DNA of 64,000 nucleotides from contig NZ_JAUSYN010000002.1 of the NCBI RefSeq assembly GCF_030816915.1, positions 806,001-870,000 of the forward strand, written 5' to 3'. Below are positions 43,603 to 52,215 of the stretch, in pieces; the stretch's first letter is position 1; the number at the start of each line of letters is the position of its first letter. Below the pieces are notes generated by a model that made no database searches, was not told where the DNA came from, and worked only from the letters and a program-made list of their open reading frames with translations. Origin of the DNA: Streptomyces sp. B3I8 (lineage in GTDB: Bacteria > Actinomycetota > Actinomycetes > Streptomycetales > Streptomycetaceae). The translations under genes were made by a program, and so were the position numbers.

Positions 43603-44229
43603 TCAGGCGTCCCCGCCCCGTCGCGTCGGCCGGGCCCGTACGTGCATCCGCTCGCCCTGGGGGCCGAACAGGCTCAGGAACTCTGTCGGCCCCTCCCCCG
43701 TCGAGCCGAACCAGTGCGGCACGCGCGTGTCGAACTCCGCCGCCTCACCGGGGCCCAGCACCACGTCGTGGTCGCCGAGCACGAGCCGCAGCTTCCCCGA
43801 CATGACGTACAGCCATTCGTAACCCTCGTGGGTGCGCGGGTGGGGTTCGCAGGCACGCTGCGGTTCCAGCACCTTGAACGCCTGCAGCCCGCCGGGCTGG
43901 CGGGTGAGCGGCCAGTACGTGCGGCCGAACCGGGCGATCGGCTCCGACCGTACCCGGGGGTCCCCCACCTTCGGGGCGCCCACCAGTTCGTCCAGCGGCA
44001 CCTGGTGCGCGCGGGCGATCGGCAGCAGCAGTTCCAGGGAGGGCCTGCGGAGCCCGGACTCCAGCCGGGACAGTGTGCTCACCGAGATGCCGGTCGCCTC
44101 CGACAGCGCGGCGAGCGTGGCGCCGCGCTCCTTGCGGATCCGCCGCAACCGGGGGCCCACCTCGGCGAGGACCTCGTCCGTGTCGCCGTCACCGCTTGCG
44201 GGAGTTTCGTCCCGCGCATCGTCGCTCAT
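43603..44229 (-). CDS. XRE-family regulator with C-terminal cupin
   Basis: 208 residues. The HTH is VGPRLRRIRKERGATLAALSEATGISVSTLSRLESGLRRP (about 24-63), followed by a cupin_2 barrel (about 110-195) with HPRTHEGYEWLYVMSGKLRL and PGEAAEFDTRVPHWF, whose His residues may hold a metal. ATG 44229 lies 6 nt after a good -10 element, so the transcript is nearly leaderless. It diverges from a thioredoxin-reductase-like gene and probably regulates it; such cupin regulators often sense redox state or a small metabolite. Confidence 0.88.
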   Translation of the reverse strand: MSDDARDETPASGDGDTDEVLAEVGPRLRRIRKERGATLAALSEATGISVSTLSRLESGLRRPSLELLLPIARAHQVPLDELVGAPKVGDPRVRSEPIARFGRTYWPLTRQPGGLQAFKVLEPQRACEPHPRTHEGYEWLYVMSGKLRLVLGDHDVVLGPGEAAEFDTRVPHWFGSTGEGPTEFLSLFGPQGERMHVRARPTRRGGDA

Positions 44230-44235
44230 CGCTTC

Positions 44236-44264
44236 ATTGCAGGTTCGGCAAGTTCGTTTGTCAA
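44236..44264 (-). promoter_or_regulatory. Promoter of the XRE-cupin regulator
   Basis: On the minus strand TTGACA (44264-44259) and TGCAAT (44241-44236) are separated by exactly 17 nt. The -10 ends 6 nt before the ATG at 44229, which predicts a leaderless mRNA. Confidence 0.6.
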
Positions 44265-44305
44265 TACGGAGGGGTTCGGTGAGGCTGCCCGTGGAGGTGG
44301 TCACC

Positions 44306-45313
44306 ATGACCGACACGCACACCGACAACCACATCGACCGACCCACCGACAGCTACGAGGTCCTCGTCGTCGGGGGCGGCGCGGCCGGGCTCTCCGCCGG
44401 GCTGGTCCTCGGCCGGGCCCGGCGCAGGACGCTCGTCGTGGACGCGGGCGAACCGCGCAACGCGCCCGCCGCGCACATGCAGGGCTACCTGTCCCGGGAC
44501 GGCATGCCGCCGGCCGAGCTCCTGGCCGTGGGCCGCGAGGAGATCGCCCGGTACGGGACGGTCGAGCTGGTCCAGGACCGGGTCGTCGACCTGACCCGGG
44601 ACGGGGCGGACGGGACAAGCCCCCTCGGCTTCACCGCCGCCCTGGCCGGCGGGCGGACGGTCCGTGCTCGGCGGGTCGTCGTGGCGACGGGGCTGAAGGA
44701 CGAGCTGCCGTCCGTGCCCGGTGTCGCCGAGCGCTGGGCACGGGACGTCATCCACTGCCCGTACTGCCACGGCTGGGAGGTGCGCGACGAGGCGTTCGGA
44801 GTGCTGGCCACCTCCCCGATGAGCGTCCACCAGGCCCTGCTGGTCAGCCACTGGTCCAAGGACACCACGCTCTTCCTGAACGCCGTGGCCGAGGAGGACC
44901 TCTCCGACGACGAGCTGCGCAGGCTCGCCGCGGCGGGCGTGGACGTCGTCCCGGGCGAGGTCGCGGAGCTGGTGGTCGAGGAGGACCGGATCACCGGCGT
45001 ACGGCTGGCGGACGGCTCGGTGCACGCCCGTTCCGTGGTCTTCGTCGCGCCCCGCATGGTGCCGCGCACGGGGCTGCTGGAGAAGCTGGGCGCCGAGCTG
45101 CGGGAGACCCCGATGGGCTCCTGTCCGGTGGTGGACGAGACGGGGCGTACGACGGTGCCGGGGGTGTGGGCCGCGGGGAACGCGACCCTCGTCGCGCAGC
45201 AGGTGATCAACGCGGCGAGCACGGGGTACACGGCGGCGGCCGCCGTCAACGGCGAGCTGGTCTTCGAGGACATCGACGCCCGGGTCGGGGTGGCACGGGA
45301 CGGGGCGGCGTAG
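44306..45313 (+). CDS. Thioredoxin-reductase-like FAD oxidoreductase
   Basis: 335 residues. The FAD motif VLVVGGGAAGLSAGLVLGRA (about 19-38) is followed by the redox-active CPYC in DVIHCPYCHGWEV (about 150-162). The C-terminal FAD contact reads PGVWAAGNATLVAQQVINAASTGY. GGAGGTGG precedes ATG 44306. This group includes bacterial ferredoxin- or FAD-dependent disulfide reductases that lack a canonical NADPH motif: the second Rossmann region (GVLATSPMSVHQALLVSHWS) has no GxGxxA. Divergent from the XRE-cupin regulator. Electron donor and substrate are unknown. Confidence 0.85.
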   Translation: MTDTHTDNHIDRPTDSYEVLVVGGGAAGLSAGLVLGRARRRTLVVDAGEPRNAPAAHMQGYLSRDGMPPAELLAVGREEIARYGTVELVQDRVVDLTRDGADGTSPLGFTAALAGGRTVRARRVVVATGLKDELPSVPGVAERWARDVIHCPYCHGWEVRDEAFGVLATSPMSVHQALLVSHWSKDTTLFLNAVAEEDLSDDELRRLAAAGVDVVPGEVAELVVEEDRITGVRLADGSVHARSVVFVAPRMVPRTGLLEKLGAELRETPMGSCPVVDETGRTTVPGVWAAGNATLVAQQVINAASTGYTAAAAVNGELVFEDIDARVGVARDGAA

Positions 45314-45399
45314 ACCGGGGTGGCTCGGACCGGGACGGGCGATCCGGACGGGACCGGCGCGAAGGTGTGGACCCCCTGCTCCCGGTGCACCATGGCTGC

Positions 45400-46938
45400 A
45401 TGCTGCTGCACCGGCTCGCCCGTGTGTCCCGGGAGGTCGCGGCCACCTCGTCGCGCTCCCGCAAGGCCGCCCTGCTCGCCGAGCTGTTCCGGGCGGCCGA
45501 CCCCGAGGATGTGCCTGTCGTCATCCCCTACCTCGCGGGCCGGCTGCCACAGGGGCGCCTCGGCATCGGCTGGAAGCTGCTCGGCACCCCCGTGTCCCCG
45601 GCCGCCGAGCCCACGCTGACCGTGCGCGAGGTGGACGCCCGGCTGACCGCGATCGGCGCCGTCACCGGCACCGGTTCGCAGACCGCGCGCGGCCGCCTGC
45701 TGGGCGCGTTGATGGCAGCGGCCACCGAGGAGGAGCAGCGGTTCCTGGTCGGCCTGCTCACCGGTGAGGTGCGGCAGGGCGCGCTGGACGCGCTCGCGGC
45801 GGAGGGGCTGGCCGGTGCCACCGGCGCGGCACCGGCGGATGTACGGCGGGCGGTGATGCTGGCCGGTGCGCTGGAGCCGGTGGCGCGGGCGCTGCTCGCG
45901 GACGGACCGGCGGCGCTGGAGGCGTTCCGGCTCACCGTCGGCCGCCCGGTGCTGCCGATGCTCGCACACACCGCCTCCTCGGTCACCGCGGCGGTGGAGA
46001 AGCTGGGCGCCTGCGCGGTGGAGGAGAAACTGGACGGCATCCGGGTCCAGGTGCACCGGGACGGCGGCACGGTGCGCGTGTACACCCGTACGCTCGACGA
46101 CATCACCGACCGGCTGCCCGAAGTCGTCTCCGTGGCCGAGCGGTTGGCGCAGGACCGGTTCGTGCTGGACGGCGAGGTGCTGGCGCTGGCCGAGGACGGG
46201 CGGCCCCGCTCCTTCCAGGAGACCGCGGGCCGGGTGGGTTCCCGGGTGGACGTGGCGCGGGCGGCGACGGCCGTGCCGGTCTCCCCCGTCTTCTTCGACG
46301 TACTGGCGGTGGACGGCCGCGACCTGCTCGACCTGCCGTTCGCCGACCGGCACGCCGAACTCGCCCTGCTGGTCCCGGAGCCCCTGCGGGTGCGGCGGGC
46401 GGTGGTGACGGGCCGGGAGGAGAGCGCACGGGCCGAGGCGTTCCTCGCGGCGACGCTGGAGCGCGGGCACGAGGGCGTCGTCGTCAAGTCGCTGGACGCC
46501 CCCTACAGCGCGGGCCGACGCGGCGCCTCCTGGCTGAAGGTGAAGCCGGTGCACACCCTCGACCTGATGGTGCTGGCCGCCGAGTGGGGACACGGCCGGC
46601 GCAGCGGCAGACTCTCCAACCTGCATCTGGGCGCCCGCGGCGAGGACGGATCGCCGGTGATGCTCGGCAAGACCTTCAAGGGTCTGACGGACGCGATGCT
46701 GGCCTGGCAGACCGAGCGGCTGCGCGAGCTGGCCGTCGAGGAGCACCGCTGGGGTTTCACCGTGCGGCCGGACCTGGTGGTCGAGATCGCGTACGACGGG
46801 CTGCAGCGCTCCACCCGCTACCCGGCCGGCGTCACCCTGCGGTTCGCGCGCGTGCTGCGCTACCGGGAGGACAAACGGCCGGAGGAGGCGGACACCGTGG
46901 CGACACTGCTGGCGGCGCACCCGGGGGTGGCGCCGTGA
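45400..46938 (+). CDS. ATP-dependent DNA ligase (LigB type)
   Basis: 512 residues: an N-terminal all-alpha DNA-binding domain (1-180), the adenylation domain with nucleotidyl motif EEKLDGIR (Lys210 is the AMP-carrying residue), later ligase motifs FVLDGEVLA and EGVVVKSLDAPYSAGRRG...WLKVKP, then an OB-fold C-terminal part (about 420-505). It is the auxiliary ligase of actinobacteria, distinct from NAD-dependent LigA, and probably acts in repair. ATG 45400 is preferred; GTG 45385 is possible. It overlaps the NUDIX gene by GTGA. Confidence 0.93.
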   Translation: MLLHRLARVSREVAATSSRSRKAALLAELFRAADPEDVPVVIPYLAGRLPQGRLGIGWKLLGTPVSPAAEPTLTVREVDARLTAIGAVTGTGSQTARGRLLGALMAAATEEEQRFLVGLLTGEVRQGALDALAAEGLAGATGAAPADVRRAVMLAGALEPVARALLADGPAALEAFRLTVGRPVLPMLAHTASSVTAAVEKLGACAVEEKLDGIRVQVHRDGGTVRVYTRTLDDITDRLPEVVSVAERLAQDRFVLDGEVLALAEDGRPRSFQETAGRVGSRVDVARAATAVPVSPVFFDVLAVDGRDLLDLPFADRHAELALLVPEPLRVRRAVVTGREESARAEAFLAATLERGHEGVVVKSLDAPYSAGRRGASWLKVKPVHTLDLMVLAAEWGHGRRSGRLSNLHLGARGEDGSPVMLGKTFKGLTDAMLAWQTERLRELAVEEHRWGFTVRPDLVVEIAYDGLQRSTRYPAGVTLRFARVLRYREDKRPEEADTVATLLAAHPGVAP

Positions 46939-47444
46939 GCGGAGCCACGAGCGCGGTCGGGGGCGGCGCGGCGCGCGGCCGGCGCAGTGCCGGGCTGCTG
47001 CTGTACCGCCGTGCCGGCGACGGCGGCCTGGAGGTGCTGCTCGGCCACATGGGCGGCCCCTTCTACGCCCGCAAGGAGGCCGGAGCGTGGACCGTGCCGA
47101 AGGGCGAGCACCCGCCCGAGGAGCCGGCCTGGGAGGCGGCCCGCCGGGAGTTCCGGGAAGAGCTGGGGCTGGCGCCGCCGGACGGCGAGGCGGTGCCGCT
47201 GGGCGAGGTGCGGCAGGCGGGCGGCAAGGTCGTCACGGCGTGGGCGGTGGCGGCGGACCTGGACCCGGCGACGGTCGTACCGGGGACGTTCACGATGGAG
47301 TGGCCGCCGCGTTCGGGCCGCCGGCAGGAGTTCCCCGAGCTGGACCGGGTGCGCTGGTTCCCGCTCGCCGAGGCGCGGGCGGTGGTCGTGAAGGCGCAGG
47401 CCGCGTTTCTCGACCGGCTGGCGGAGCACTCGGACGGAGGGTGA
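46935..47444 (+). CDS. NUDIX hydrolase
   Basis: 169 residues with the complete Nudix box G-X5-E-X7-REFREELGL (KGEHPPEEPAWEAARREFREELGL, about 55-78). A leading low-complexity stretch precedes RSAGLLLYRRAGDGGLEVLLGHMGGP, typical of the bis(5'-nucleosyl)-tetraphosphatase/DIADENOSINE-like NUDIX group. The GTG start overlaps the ligase stop, so the two are co-translated. Hydrolysis of a damaged nucleotide or dinucleotide alongside a repair ligase is a sensible inference. Confidence 0.9.
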   Translation: MSGATSAVGGGAARGRRSAGLLLYRRAGDGGLEVLLGHMGGPFYARKEAGAWTVPKGEHPPEEPAWEAARREFREELGLAPPDGEAVPLGEVRQAGGKVVTAWAVAADLDPATVVPGTFTMEWPPRSGRRQEFPELDRVRWFPLAEARAVVVKAQAAFLDRLAEHSDGG

Positions 47445-47554
47445 GTCGCCGGGACCGTGTTGCGGCGTCCGCCCGACGCAGAGCCGTACCCGCGTTGCGG
47501 CGCCCACCGGGGCGCGGGAAGGTCGAGACACAGCCTGCCCAGGAGGTCACAGCC

Positions 47555-48940
47555 ATGCCCCTCGCGACCGTGAATCCGGCGACCGGCCAGACGCTCAGGA
47601 CGTTCGACGCCCTGGACGCGCGGGCGGTCGAGCGCAGGCTCGCCGCCGCCGAGGCCGCGTTCCGCACCCACCGCACCACGTCCTTCGCCGAACGGGCCCG
47701 GCTGCTGCACGCCGCCGCCGATCTGCTGGAGGCGGACGAGCGGGAGATCGCGGAGGTGATGACCACCGAGATGGGCAAGCCGGTCACCCAGGCGCGCGCC
47801 GAGGCCGCCAAGTGCGCGAAGGCGATGCGCTGGTACGCCGACCACGCCGAGGAACTCCTCGCCGACGAGGAGCCGGCCGAGTCGGACATCAAGGACTCGG
47901 GCGCCTCGCGGGGGTTCGTGCGCTACCGGCCGCTCGGCCCGGTGCTGGCGGTGATGCCGTGGAACTTCCCGCTGTGGCAGGTGATCCGGTTCGCCGCGCC
48001 CGCGTTGATGGCGGGCAACGTCGGCCTGCTCAAGCACGCCTCGAACGTGCCGCAGACCGCGTTGTATCTGGAGGAGCTGTTCCGGCGGGCGGGGTATCCG
48101 GAGGGCTGCTTCCAGACGTTGCTGATCGGCTCCGGGGAGGTCGAGAGCGTCCTGCGCGACCCGCGCGTCGTCGCCGCGACGCTGACCGGGAGCGAGCCTG
48201 CGGGCCGGTCCGTGGCCGCGGTGGCCGGGGACGAGATCAAGAAGACGGTGCTGGAGCTGGGCGGCAGCGACCCGTTCGTCGTGATGCCGTCCGCCGACCT
48301 CGACCGGGCGGCGAAGGTGGCGGTGACCGCGCGGGTGCAGAACAACGGGCAGTCGTGCATCGCGGCCAAGCGGTTCATCGTGCACACGGATGTCCACGAC
48401 GCGTTCGCCGAGCGGTTCACGGCCGGGATGAAGGCTTTGAGGGTGGGCGATCCGATGGACGAGGAGACCCAGGTCGGGCCGGTCGCCTCCGAGCGGGGCC
48501 GGGCGGACCTGGAGGAGCTGGTCGCGGACGCCGTCGAGCACGGCGCCACCGTGCTGTGCGGTGGCGAACGTCCGGACGGGCCGGGCTGGTACTACCCGCC
48601 GACCGTGCTGGCCGGTATCACCCCCGAGATGCGTGTGCACCACGAGGAGACGTTCGGGCCCGTCGCCACGCTGTACCGGGCGGCGGACCTCGACGAGGCC
48701 GTGGCGATCGCCAACGACTCCCCGTTCGGGCTCAGTTCGAACGTGTGGACGCGCGACGAGGCGGACGTGGACCGCTTCGTGCGGGATCTGGAGGCCGGTG
48801 CCGTGTACGTCAACGGCATGACGGCCTCGCACCCGGCGTTCCCCTTCGGCGGGATCAAGCGGTCCGGGTACGGGCGCGAGCTGGCCGGGCACGGAATCCG
48901 GGAGTTCTGCAACATCACCACGGTGTGGCAGGGGGCGTGA
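47555..48940 (+). CDS. NADP-type succinate-semialdehyde dehydrogenase family protein
   Basis: 461-residue aldehyde dehydrogenase. Catalytic Glu234 (TVLELGGSDP) and nucleophile Cys268 (NNGQSCIAAKRF) are intact. The cofactor and substrate regions (MPWNFPLWQVIRFAAPALMAGN, EETFGPVA, NGMTASHPAFPFGGIKRSGYGRE) match GabD1/NADP-dependent SSADH. It converts succinate semialdehyde, or another short semialdehyde, to the acid. AGGAGG lies about 8 nt before ATG 47555. It is monocistronic or loosely followed by the DUF6213 gene. Confidence 0.93.
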   Translation: MPLATVNPATGQTLRTFDALDARAVERRLAAAEAAFRTHRTTSFAERARLLHAAADLLEADEREIAEVMTTEMGKPVTQARAEAAKCAKAMRWYADHAEELLADEEPAESDIKDSGASRGFVRYRPLGPVLAVMPWNFPLWQVIRFAAPALMAGNVGLLKHASNVPQTALYLEELFRRAGYPEGCFQTLLIGSGEVESVLRDPRVVAATLTGSEPAGRSVAAVAGDEIKKTVLELGGSDPFVVMPSADLDRAAKVAVTARVQNNGQSCIAAKRFIVHTDVHDAFAERFTAGMKALRVGDPMDEETQVGPVASERGRADLEELVADAVEHGATVLCGGERPDGPGWYYPPTVLAGITPEMRVHHEETFGPVATLYRAADLDEAVAIANDSPFGLSSNVWTRDEADVDRFVRDLEAGAVYVNGMTASHPAFPFGGIKRSGYGRELAGHGIREFCNITTVWQGA

Positions 48941-48965
48941 GCGTTCCGCGGCTACGATCGCTGCT

Positions 48966-49202
48966 GTGAACCGCGAAGTGACCCTGCCTCTCATCGTCGA
49001 CGACCGCGGCACGTTGCAGGTGGCGGCGGCCGATGTCAGCAAGCTGCTGCGTGCGGTCGGCGGGCGGTGGCTGCGTCTGGTGGAGGCCGGTGAGGACGGG
49101 CTCGACGAGGACACGGTGGCGGCGCTGACCATCGAGCTGGCGAAGTTGGCGGACCGGATCGATGTGGCGTGCATCGCGCACAGCAGCGGTACGGCTCCCT
49201 GA
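48966..49202 (+). CDS. DUF6213 small protein
   Basis: 78 residues beginning MNREVTLPLIVDDRGTLQVA and containing DVSKLLRAVGGRWLRLVE, a highly conserved streptomycete small protein assigned to DUF6213. GTG start at 48966, 26 nt after the aldehyde dehydrogenase. Function unknown. Confidence 0.8.
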   Translation: MNREVTLPLIVDDRGTLQVAAADVSKLLRAVGGRWLRLVEAGEDGLDEDTVAALTIELAKLADRIDVACIAHSSGTAP

Positions 49203-49218
49203 GGCGGGCGTGGGGGGT

Positions 49219-49318
49219 GGGGGCCCCTTTTTCCTCGCCCCCGCCGCCCCTTCCCGTCCCGACCCCGGGGGCTTCGCCCCCGGACCCCCCAGAAGATCGC
49301 GCGGTTCCCCGCGCCCCT
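49219..49318. repeat. Dispersed streptomycete intergenic repeat, copy 3 (variant)
   Basis: It shares CGCCCCCGCCGCCCCTTCCC, a hairpin CCGGGGGCTTCGCCCCCGG and the end GCGCGGTTCCCCGCGCCCCT with the two copies around the phosphoketolase gene. It separates the DUF6213 gene from the convergent acyl-CoA dehydrogenase and can act as a terminator. Confidence 0.7.
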
Positions 49319-50544
49319 TATCGGATCGTCATGCCCGACAGAGTGCGCGCGATCACCAAGCGCTGGATCTCGCTCGTGCCTTCGAAAATGGTGTAGATCG
49401 CGGCGTCACGGTGCATGCGTTCCACCGGGTACTCCCGGGTGTAGCCGTTGCCGCCGAGGATCTGGACGGCCTGCGCGGTGACTTTCTTCGCCGTCTCACT
49501 TGCGAACAGCTTGGACATCGAGCCCTCGGCCGCCGTGAACGGCCTGCCGTTGACGGCCATCCAGGAGGCCCGCCACACCAGCAGCCGGGCCGCGTCGATG
49601 GACGTGCGCATGTCGGCGAGCTGGAAGGCGACGCCCTGGTTGTCGATGATGGGCCGGCCGAACTGCTCGCGGGTCTTGGCGTAGTCCAGGGCGACCTCGT
49701 ACGCGGCGCGGGCGGTGCCGACCGCCATCGCGCCGACCGCCGGGCGGGACGCCTCGAACGTGGCCATCGCCGCGTTCTTCAGGCGCTCGCCGCCCTGCCT
49801 GGCCTTCTCGCGGGCCCGGGCGAGACGCTCGTCGAGTTTCTCCTTGCCGCCGAGCAAGCAGGAGCCGGGGACGCGCACGTTGTCGAGGACGACCTCGGCG
49901 GTGTGCGAGGCGCGGATACCGTGCTTCTTGAACTTCTGCCCCTGGGAGCAGCCCGGTGTGCCCGGCGGGACGATGAAGGAGGCGTGGCCCTTGGAACCGA
50001 GCTCGGGGTCGACCGACGCGACGACGACGTGGACGTTGGCGATGCCGCCGTTGGTGGCCCACGTCTTGGTGCCGTTGATCACCCACTCGTCCTTGGCCTC
50101 GTCGTAGACGGCGCGGGTGCGCAGGGAGGCGACGTCGGAGCCGGCGTCGGGCTCGGAGGAGCAGAACGCGGCGACCTTGACGTCGCCCGCGTCGCCGTAC
50201 ATCTGGGGGATCCAGGTGCCGATCTGCTCCTCGGTGCCGTTGGCGAGGACGCCGACGGCGGCGAGGCCGGTGCCGACGATGGACAGGGCGATGCCCGCGT
50301 CCCCCCAGAACAGCTCCTCCATGGCCATGGGGATGCCGAGGCCGGTGGGGTCGAAGTACTGCTGGGCGTAGAAGTCGAGAGAGTAGATGCCGACCTTGGC
50401 GGCCTCCTGGATGACAGGCCAGGGCGTCTCCTCGCGCTCGTCCCACTCCGCGGCCGCGGGGCGGATCACGTCGGCGGCGAAGCCGTGCAGCCAGTCCCGG
50501 ACCTCCCGCTGTTCCTCGCTCAGCTCCATGGTGAACTCGGCCAT
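49318..50544 (-). CDS. Acyl-CoA dehydrogenase
   Basis: 408 residues with all ACAD landmarks: [21 protein letters not shown] (about 120-140), [43 protein letters not shown], and the catalytic Glu in [26 protein letters not shown] precedes ATG 50544; the extra ten residues from 50574 lie over the operator region and are unlikely. It diverges from a TetR regulator, so it is probably the regulated acyl-CoA oxidation gene. Confidence 0.93.
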   Translation of the reverse strand: MAEFTMELSEEQREVRDWLHGFAADVIRPAAAEWDEREETPWPVIQEAAKVGIYSLDFYAQQYFDPTGLGIPMAMEELFWGDAGIALSIVGTGLAAVGVLANGTEEQIGTWIPQMYGDAGDVKVAAFCSSEPDAGSDVASLRTRAVYDEAKDEWVINGTKTWATNGGIANVHVVVASVDPELGSKGHASFIVPPGTPGCSQGQKFKKHGIRASHTAEVVLDNVRVPGSCLLGGKEKLDERLARAREKARQGGERLKNAAMATFEASRPAVGAMAVGTARAAYEVALDYAKTREQFGRPIIDNQGVAFQLADMRTSIDAARLLVWRASWMAVNGRPFTAAEGSMSKLFASETAKKVTAQAVQILGGNGYTREYPVERMHRDAAIYTIFEGTSEIQRLVIARTLSGMTIR

Positions 50545-50561
50545 GTCCCCTCCACTGCTGC

Positions 50562-50612
50562 GGTAACCTCTCACTAGCGATGTTACTAGCGGTAACTCCG
50601 GAGTGTGTTACC
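50562..50612. promoter_or_regulatory. TetR operator cluster (GTTAC/GTAAC)
   Basis: GTTAC-TAGCG-GTAAC (50582-50596) is a perfect 5-5-5 inverted repeat. Additional half-sites are GGTAAC (50562-50567) and GTTACC (50607-50612), giving symmetric arrays just upstream of the acyl-CoA dehydrogenase start. Confidence 0.7.
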
Positions 50613-50749
50613 GATGAGTAGCAAAAGTCAACTCCCGTGCCCGAACGGGCCGCGACCTGCACTCGCGTCGGCAGTCCGTTCGAGGTCGGCCTGCCGGGCA
50701 GTGCTACTTTGCGCAGGCGTCACCGAATCACGACGGGTGGGGAGAGATC

Positions 50750-51400
50750 ATGGAGACCACGCAGCGGACCGTTCACCAGACGTCCGCCGACCGCCGCCGG
50801 CGCGAGTTGCTGGAGGCCGCCGACCGAGTGGTGCTCCGCGACGGCCCCGGCGCCTCGATGAACGCCATCGCCGCCGAGGCCGGCATCACCAAACCGATCC
50901 TCTACCGCCACTTCGGCGACAAGGGCGGGCTGTACGCCGCCCTGGCCAAGCGGCACACCGACGCGCTGCTCGCCTCGTTGCGGGCCGCGCTGGACGCCCC
51001 CGCCGAGCGCCGGGAGCGGGTGGAGGCCACCCTCGACACCTACCTCGCCGCGATCGAGGCCCGTCCGCAGGTGTACCGGTTCCTGATGCACCCCTCGGAG
51101 GGCGGCCCGCAGCAGACGGGCGAGGCCGGCTTCGACACCGGCCGGAACTCGATCCCGGTGCTGCGGCGGATGGGCGAGGAGCTGGGCCAGGTCATCGAGG
51201 AACGGCTCGACCTCGGCCCCGGCACCCAGCAGCTCGCCCGGGTGTGGGGCCACGGCATCGTCGGCATGATGCACGCGGCCGGCGACTGGTGGCTGGGCGA
51301 ACGCCCTTGCTCCCGCGCCGAGTTGGTGCACGCCCTGGCCGACCTGCTGTGGGGCAGGCTGGCCGCGGCGGGCGACCGGGTGGGCGGACCGGGATTCTGA
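50750..51400 (+). CDS. TetR-family regulator (fatty-acid type)
   Basis: 216 residues. HTH: RRRELLEAADRVVLRDGPGASMNAIAAEAGITKPILYRHFGDKGGLYAAL (about 17-66). The C-terminal domain with RPQVYRFLMHPSEG and HGIVGMMHAAGDWWL resembles TetR repressors that sense acyl-CoA. ATG 50750 follows GGGGAGAGATC. It diverges from an acyl-CoA dehydrogenase across a GTTAC/GTAAC operator cluster. Confidence 0.9.
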   Translation: METTQRTVHQTSADRRRRELLEAADRVVLRDGPGASMNAIAAEAGITKPILYRHFGDKGGLYAALAKRHTDALLASLRAALDAPAERRERVEATLDTYLAAIEARPQVYRFLMHPSEGGPQQTGEAGFDTGRNSIPVLRRMGEELGQVIEERLDLGPGTQQLARVWGHGIVGMMHAAGDWWLGERPCSRAELVHALADLLWGRLAAAGDRVGGPGF

Positions 51401-51451
51401 ACCCGGGTCACCGCAACCGCCCGGCCACCGGCCCGGTACGGGAGCGGCGGG

Positions 51452-51469
51452 CTCCGGACCGGTCCGGAG
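51452..51469. terminator. Palindrome between convergent TetR and def genes
   Basis: CTCCGGACC directly abuts GGTCCGGAG, a perfect 18-bp palindrome inside a longer GC-rich stretch of CCGG-type repeats (51420-51500). A role in terminating both transcripts is plausible, though the loop-less form is not ideal. Confidence 0.45.
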
Positions 51470-51516
51470 TCCGGGCTCGGCCCGGGTTCCGGCCCCGGCG
51501 ACCCACCCCGCCCCCG

Positions 51517-52056
51517 CTACCGGGCCCAGTCCGCCCGTGCCGCCTGCCGCATCACCCGGCGGTGGCGCCATCCCGTCACACGGTCCACGTACAGCCCGCC
51601 GTCCAGATGGTCGTACTCGTGCTGCAGGCACCGCGCGAACCAGCCCGTGCCCTCCACCCGCAGCGGCTCGCCGGTGACCGTGCGGCCCTCCAGCACCGTA
51701 CGGTCGTACCGCGGTGTGGCCGCCTCCAGGCCGGGCAGGGACAGGCACCCCTCGGGGCCGCGCACGCTCACCCCGTCCGCCGCCACCGACCGGGGGTTGA
51801 CGAGGTGTCCCACGTGGCGCACGTCCTCGTCGTCCTCGCAGTCGAAGACGAACACCCGCAGCGGCTCGCCGACCTGGTGGGCGGCCAGGCCCACCCCCCG
51901 GGCCGCGTACATGGTGGCGAACATGTCCTCGACCAGCGAGGCCAGTTCGGGACCGAACGCGGTCACCTCCGCGCCGGGCGCACGCAGCACCGGGTCGCCG
52001 AGCAGGGTCAGGGGCCGCACGCGCCCGCGGGCGCCCGGGAGGGAACGGTGTCGCAT
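51517..52056 (-). CDS. def: Peptide deformylase
   Basis: 179 residues with the three defining motifs: GVGLAAHQ (54-61, normally GxGLAAxQ), EGCLSLP with metal ligand Cys104 (102-108), and HEYDH with ligands His146 and His150 and catalytic Glu147. It removes N-formyl groups from nascent proteins. The His of GLAAHQ is an uncommon residue in motif 1, and the C-terminal helix is short. Streptomycetes often carry several def paralogues. ATG 52056 opens MRHRSLPGARG. Confidence 0.92.
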   Translation of the reverse strand: MRHRSLPGARGRVRPLTLLGDPVLRAPGAEVTAFGPELASLVEDMFATMYAARGVGLAAHQVGEPLRVFVFDCEDDEDVRHVGHLVNPRSVAADGVSVRGPEGCLSLPGLEAATPRYDRTVLEGRTVTGEPLRVEGTGWFARCLQHEYDHLDGGLYVDRVTGWRHRRVMRQAARADWAR

Positions 52057-52215
52057 GGCGGTCAGCGTACGGTTTCCCCGACACCGTTCCGCGGGAGCGG
52101 GCGGCCGCCGTACCGGTCCGGGATTCGGGTGTGCGAATGGATCTCGATAGGCTGACGTCCATCACGTTGCCGACAGGCTTCCCGGGCGGCGCGTACCAGA
52201 GAGGATCGAGAACTG

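Noticed and set aside
43642..45399. N-terminal extension of the DNA ligase frame
   Set aside because: The extension overlaps the XRE-cupin and flavoprotein genes in other frames and has shadow-like composition; the ligase begins at 45400.
47555..48940. Assignment as the ketoglutarate-semialdehyde dehydrogenase of the sugar-acid pathway
   Set aside because: Motifs fit succinate-semialdehyde dehydrogenase better and the gene is 38 kb away from the dehydratase pair.
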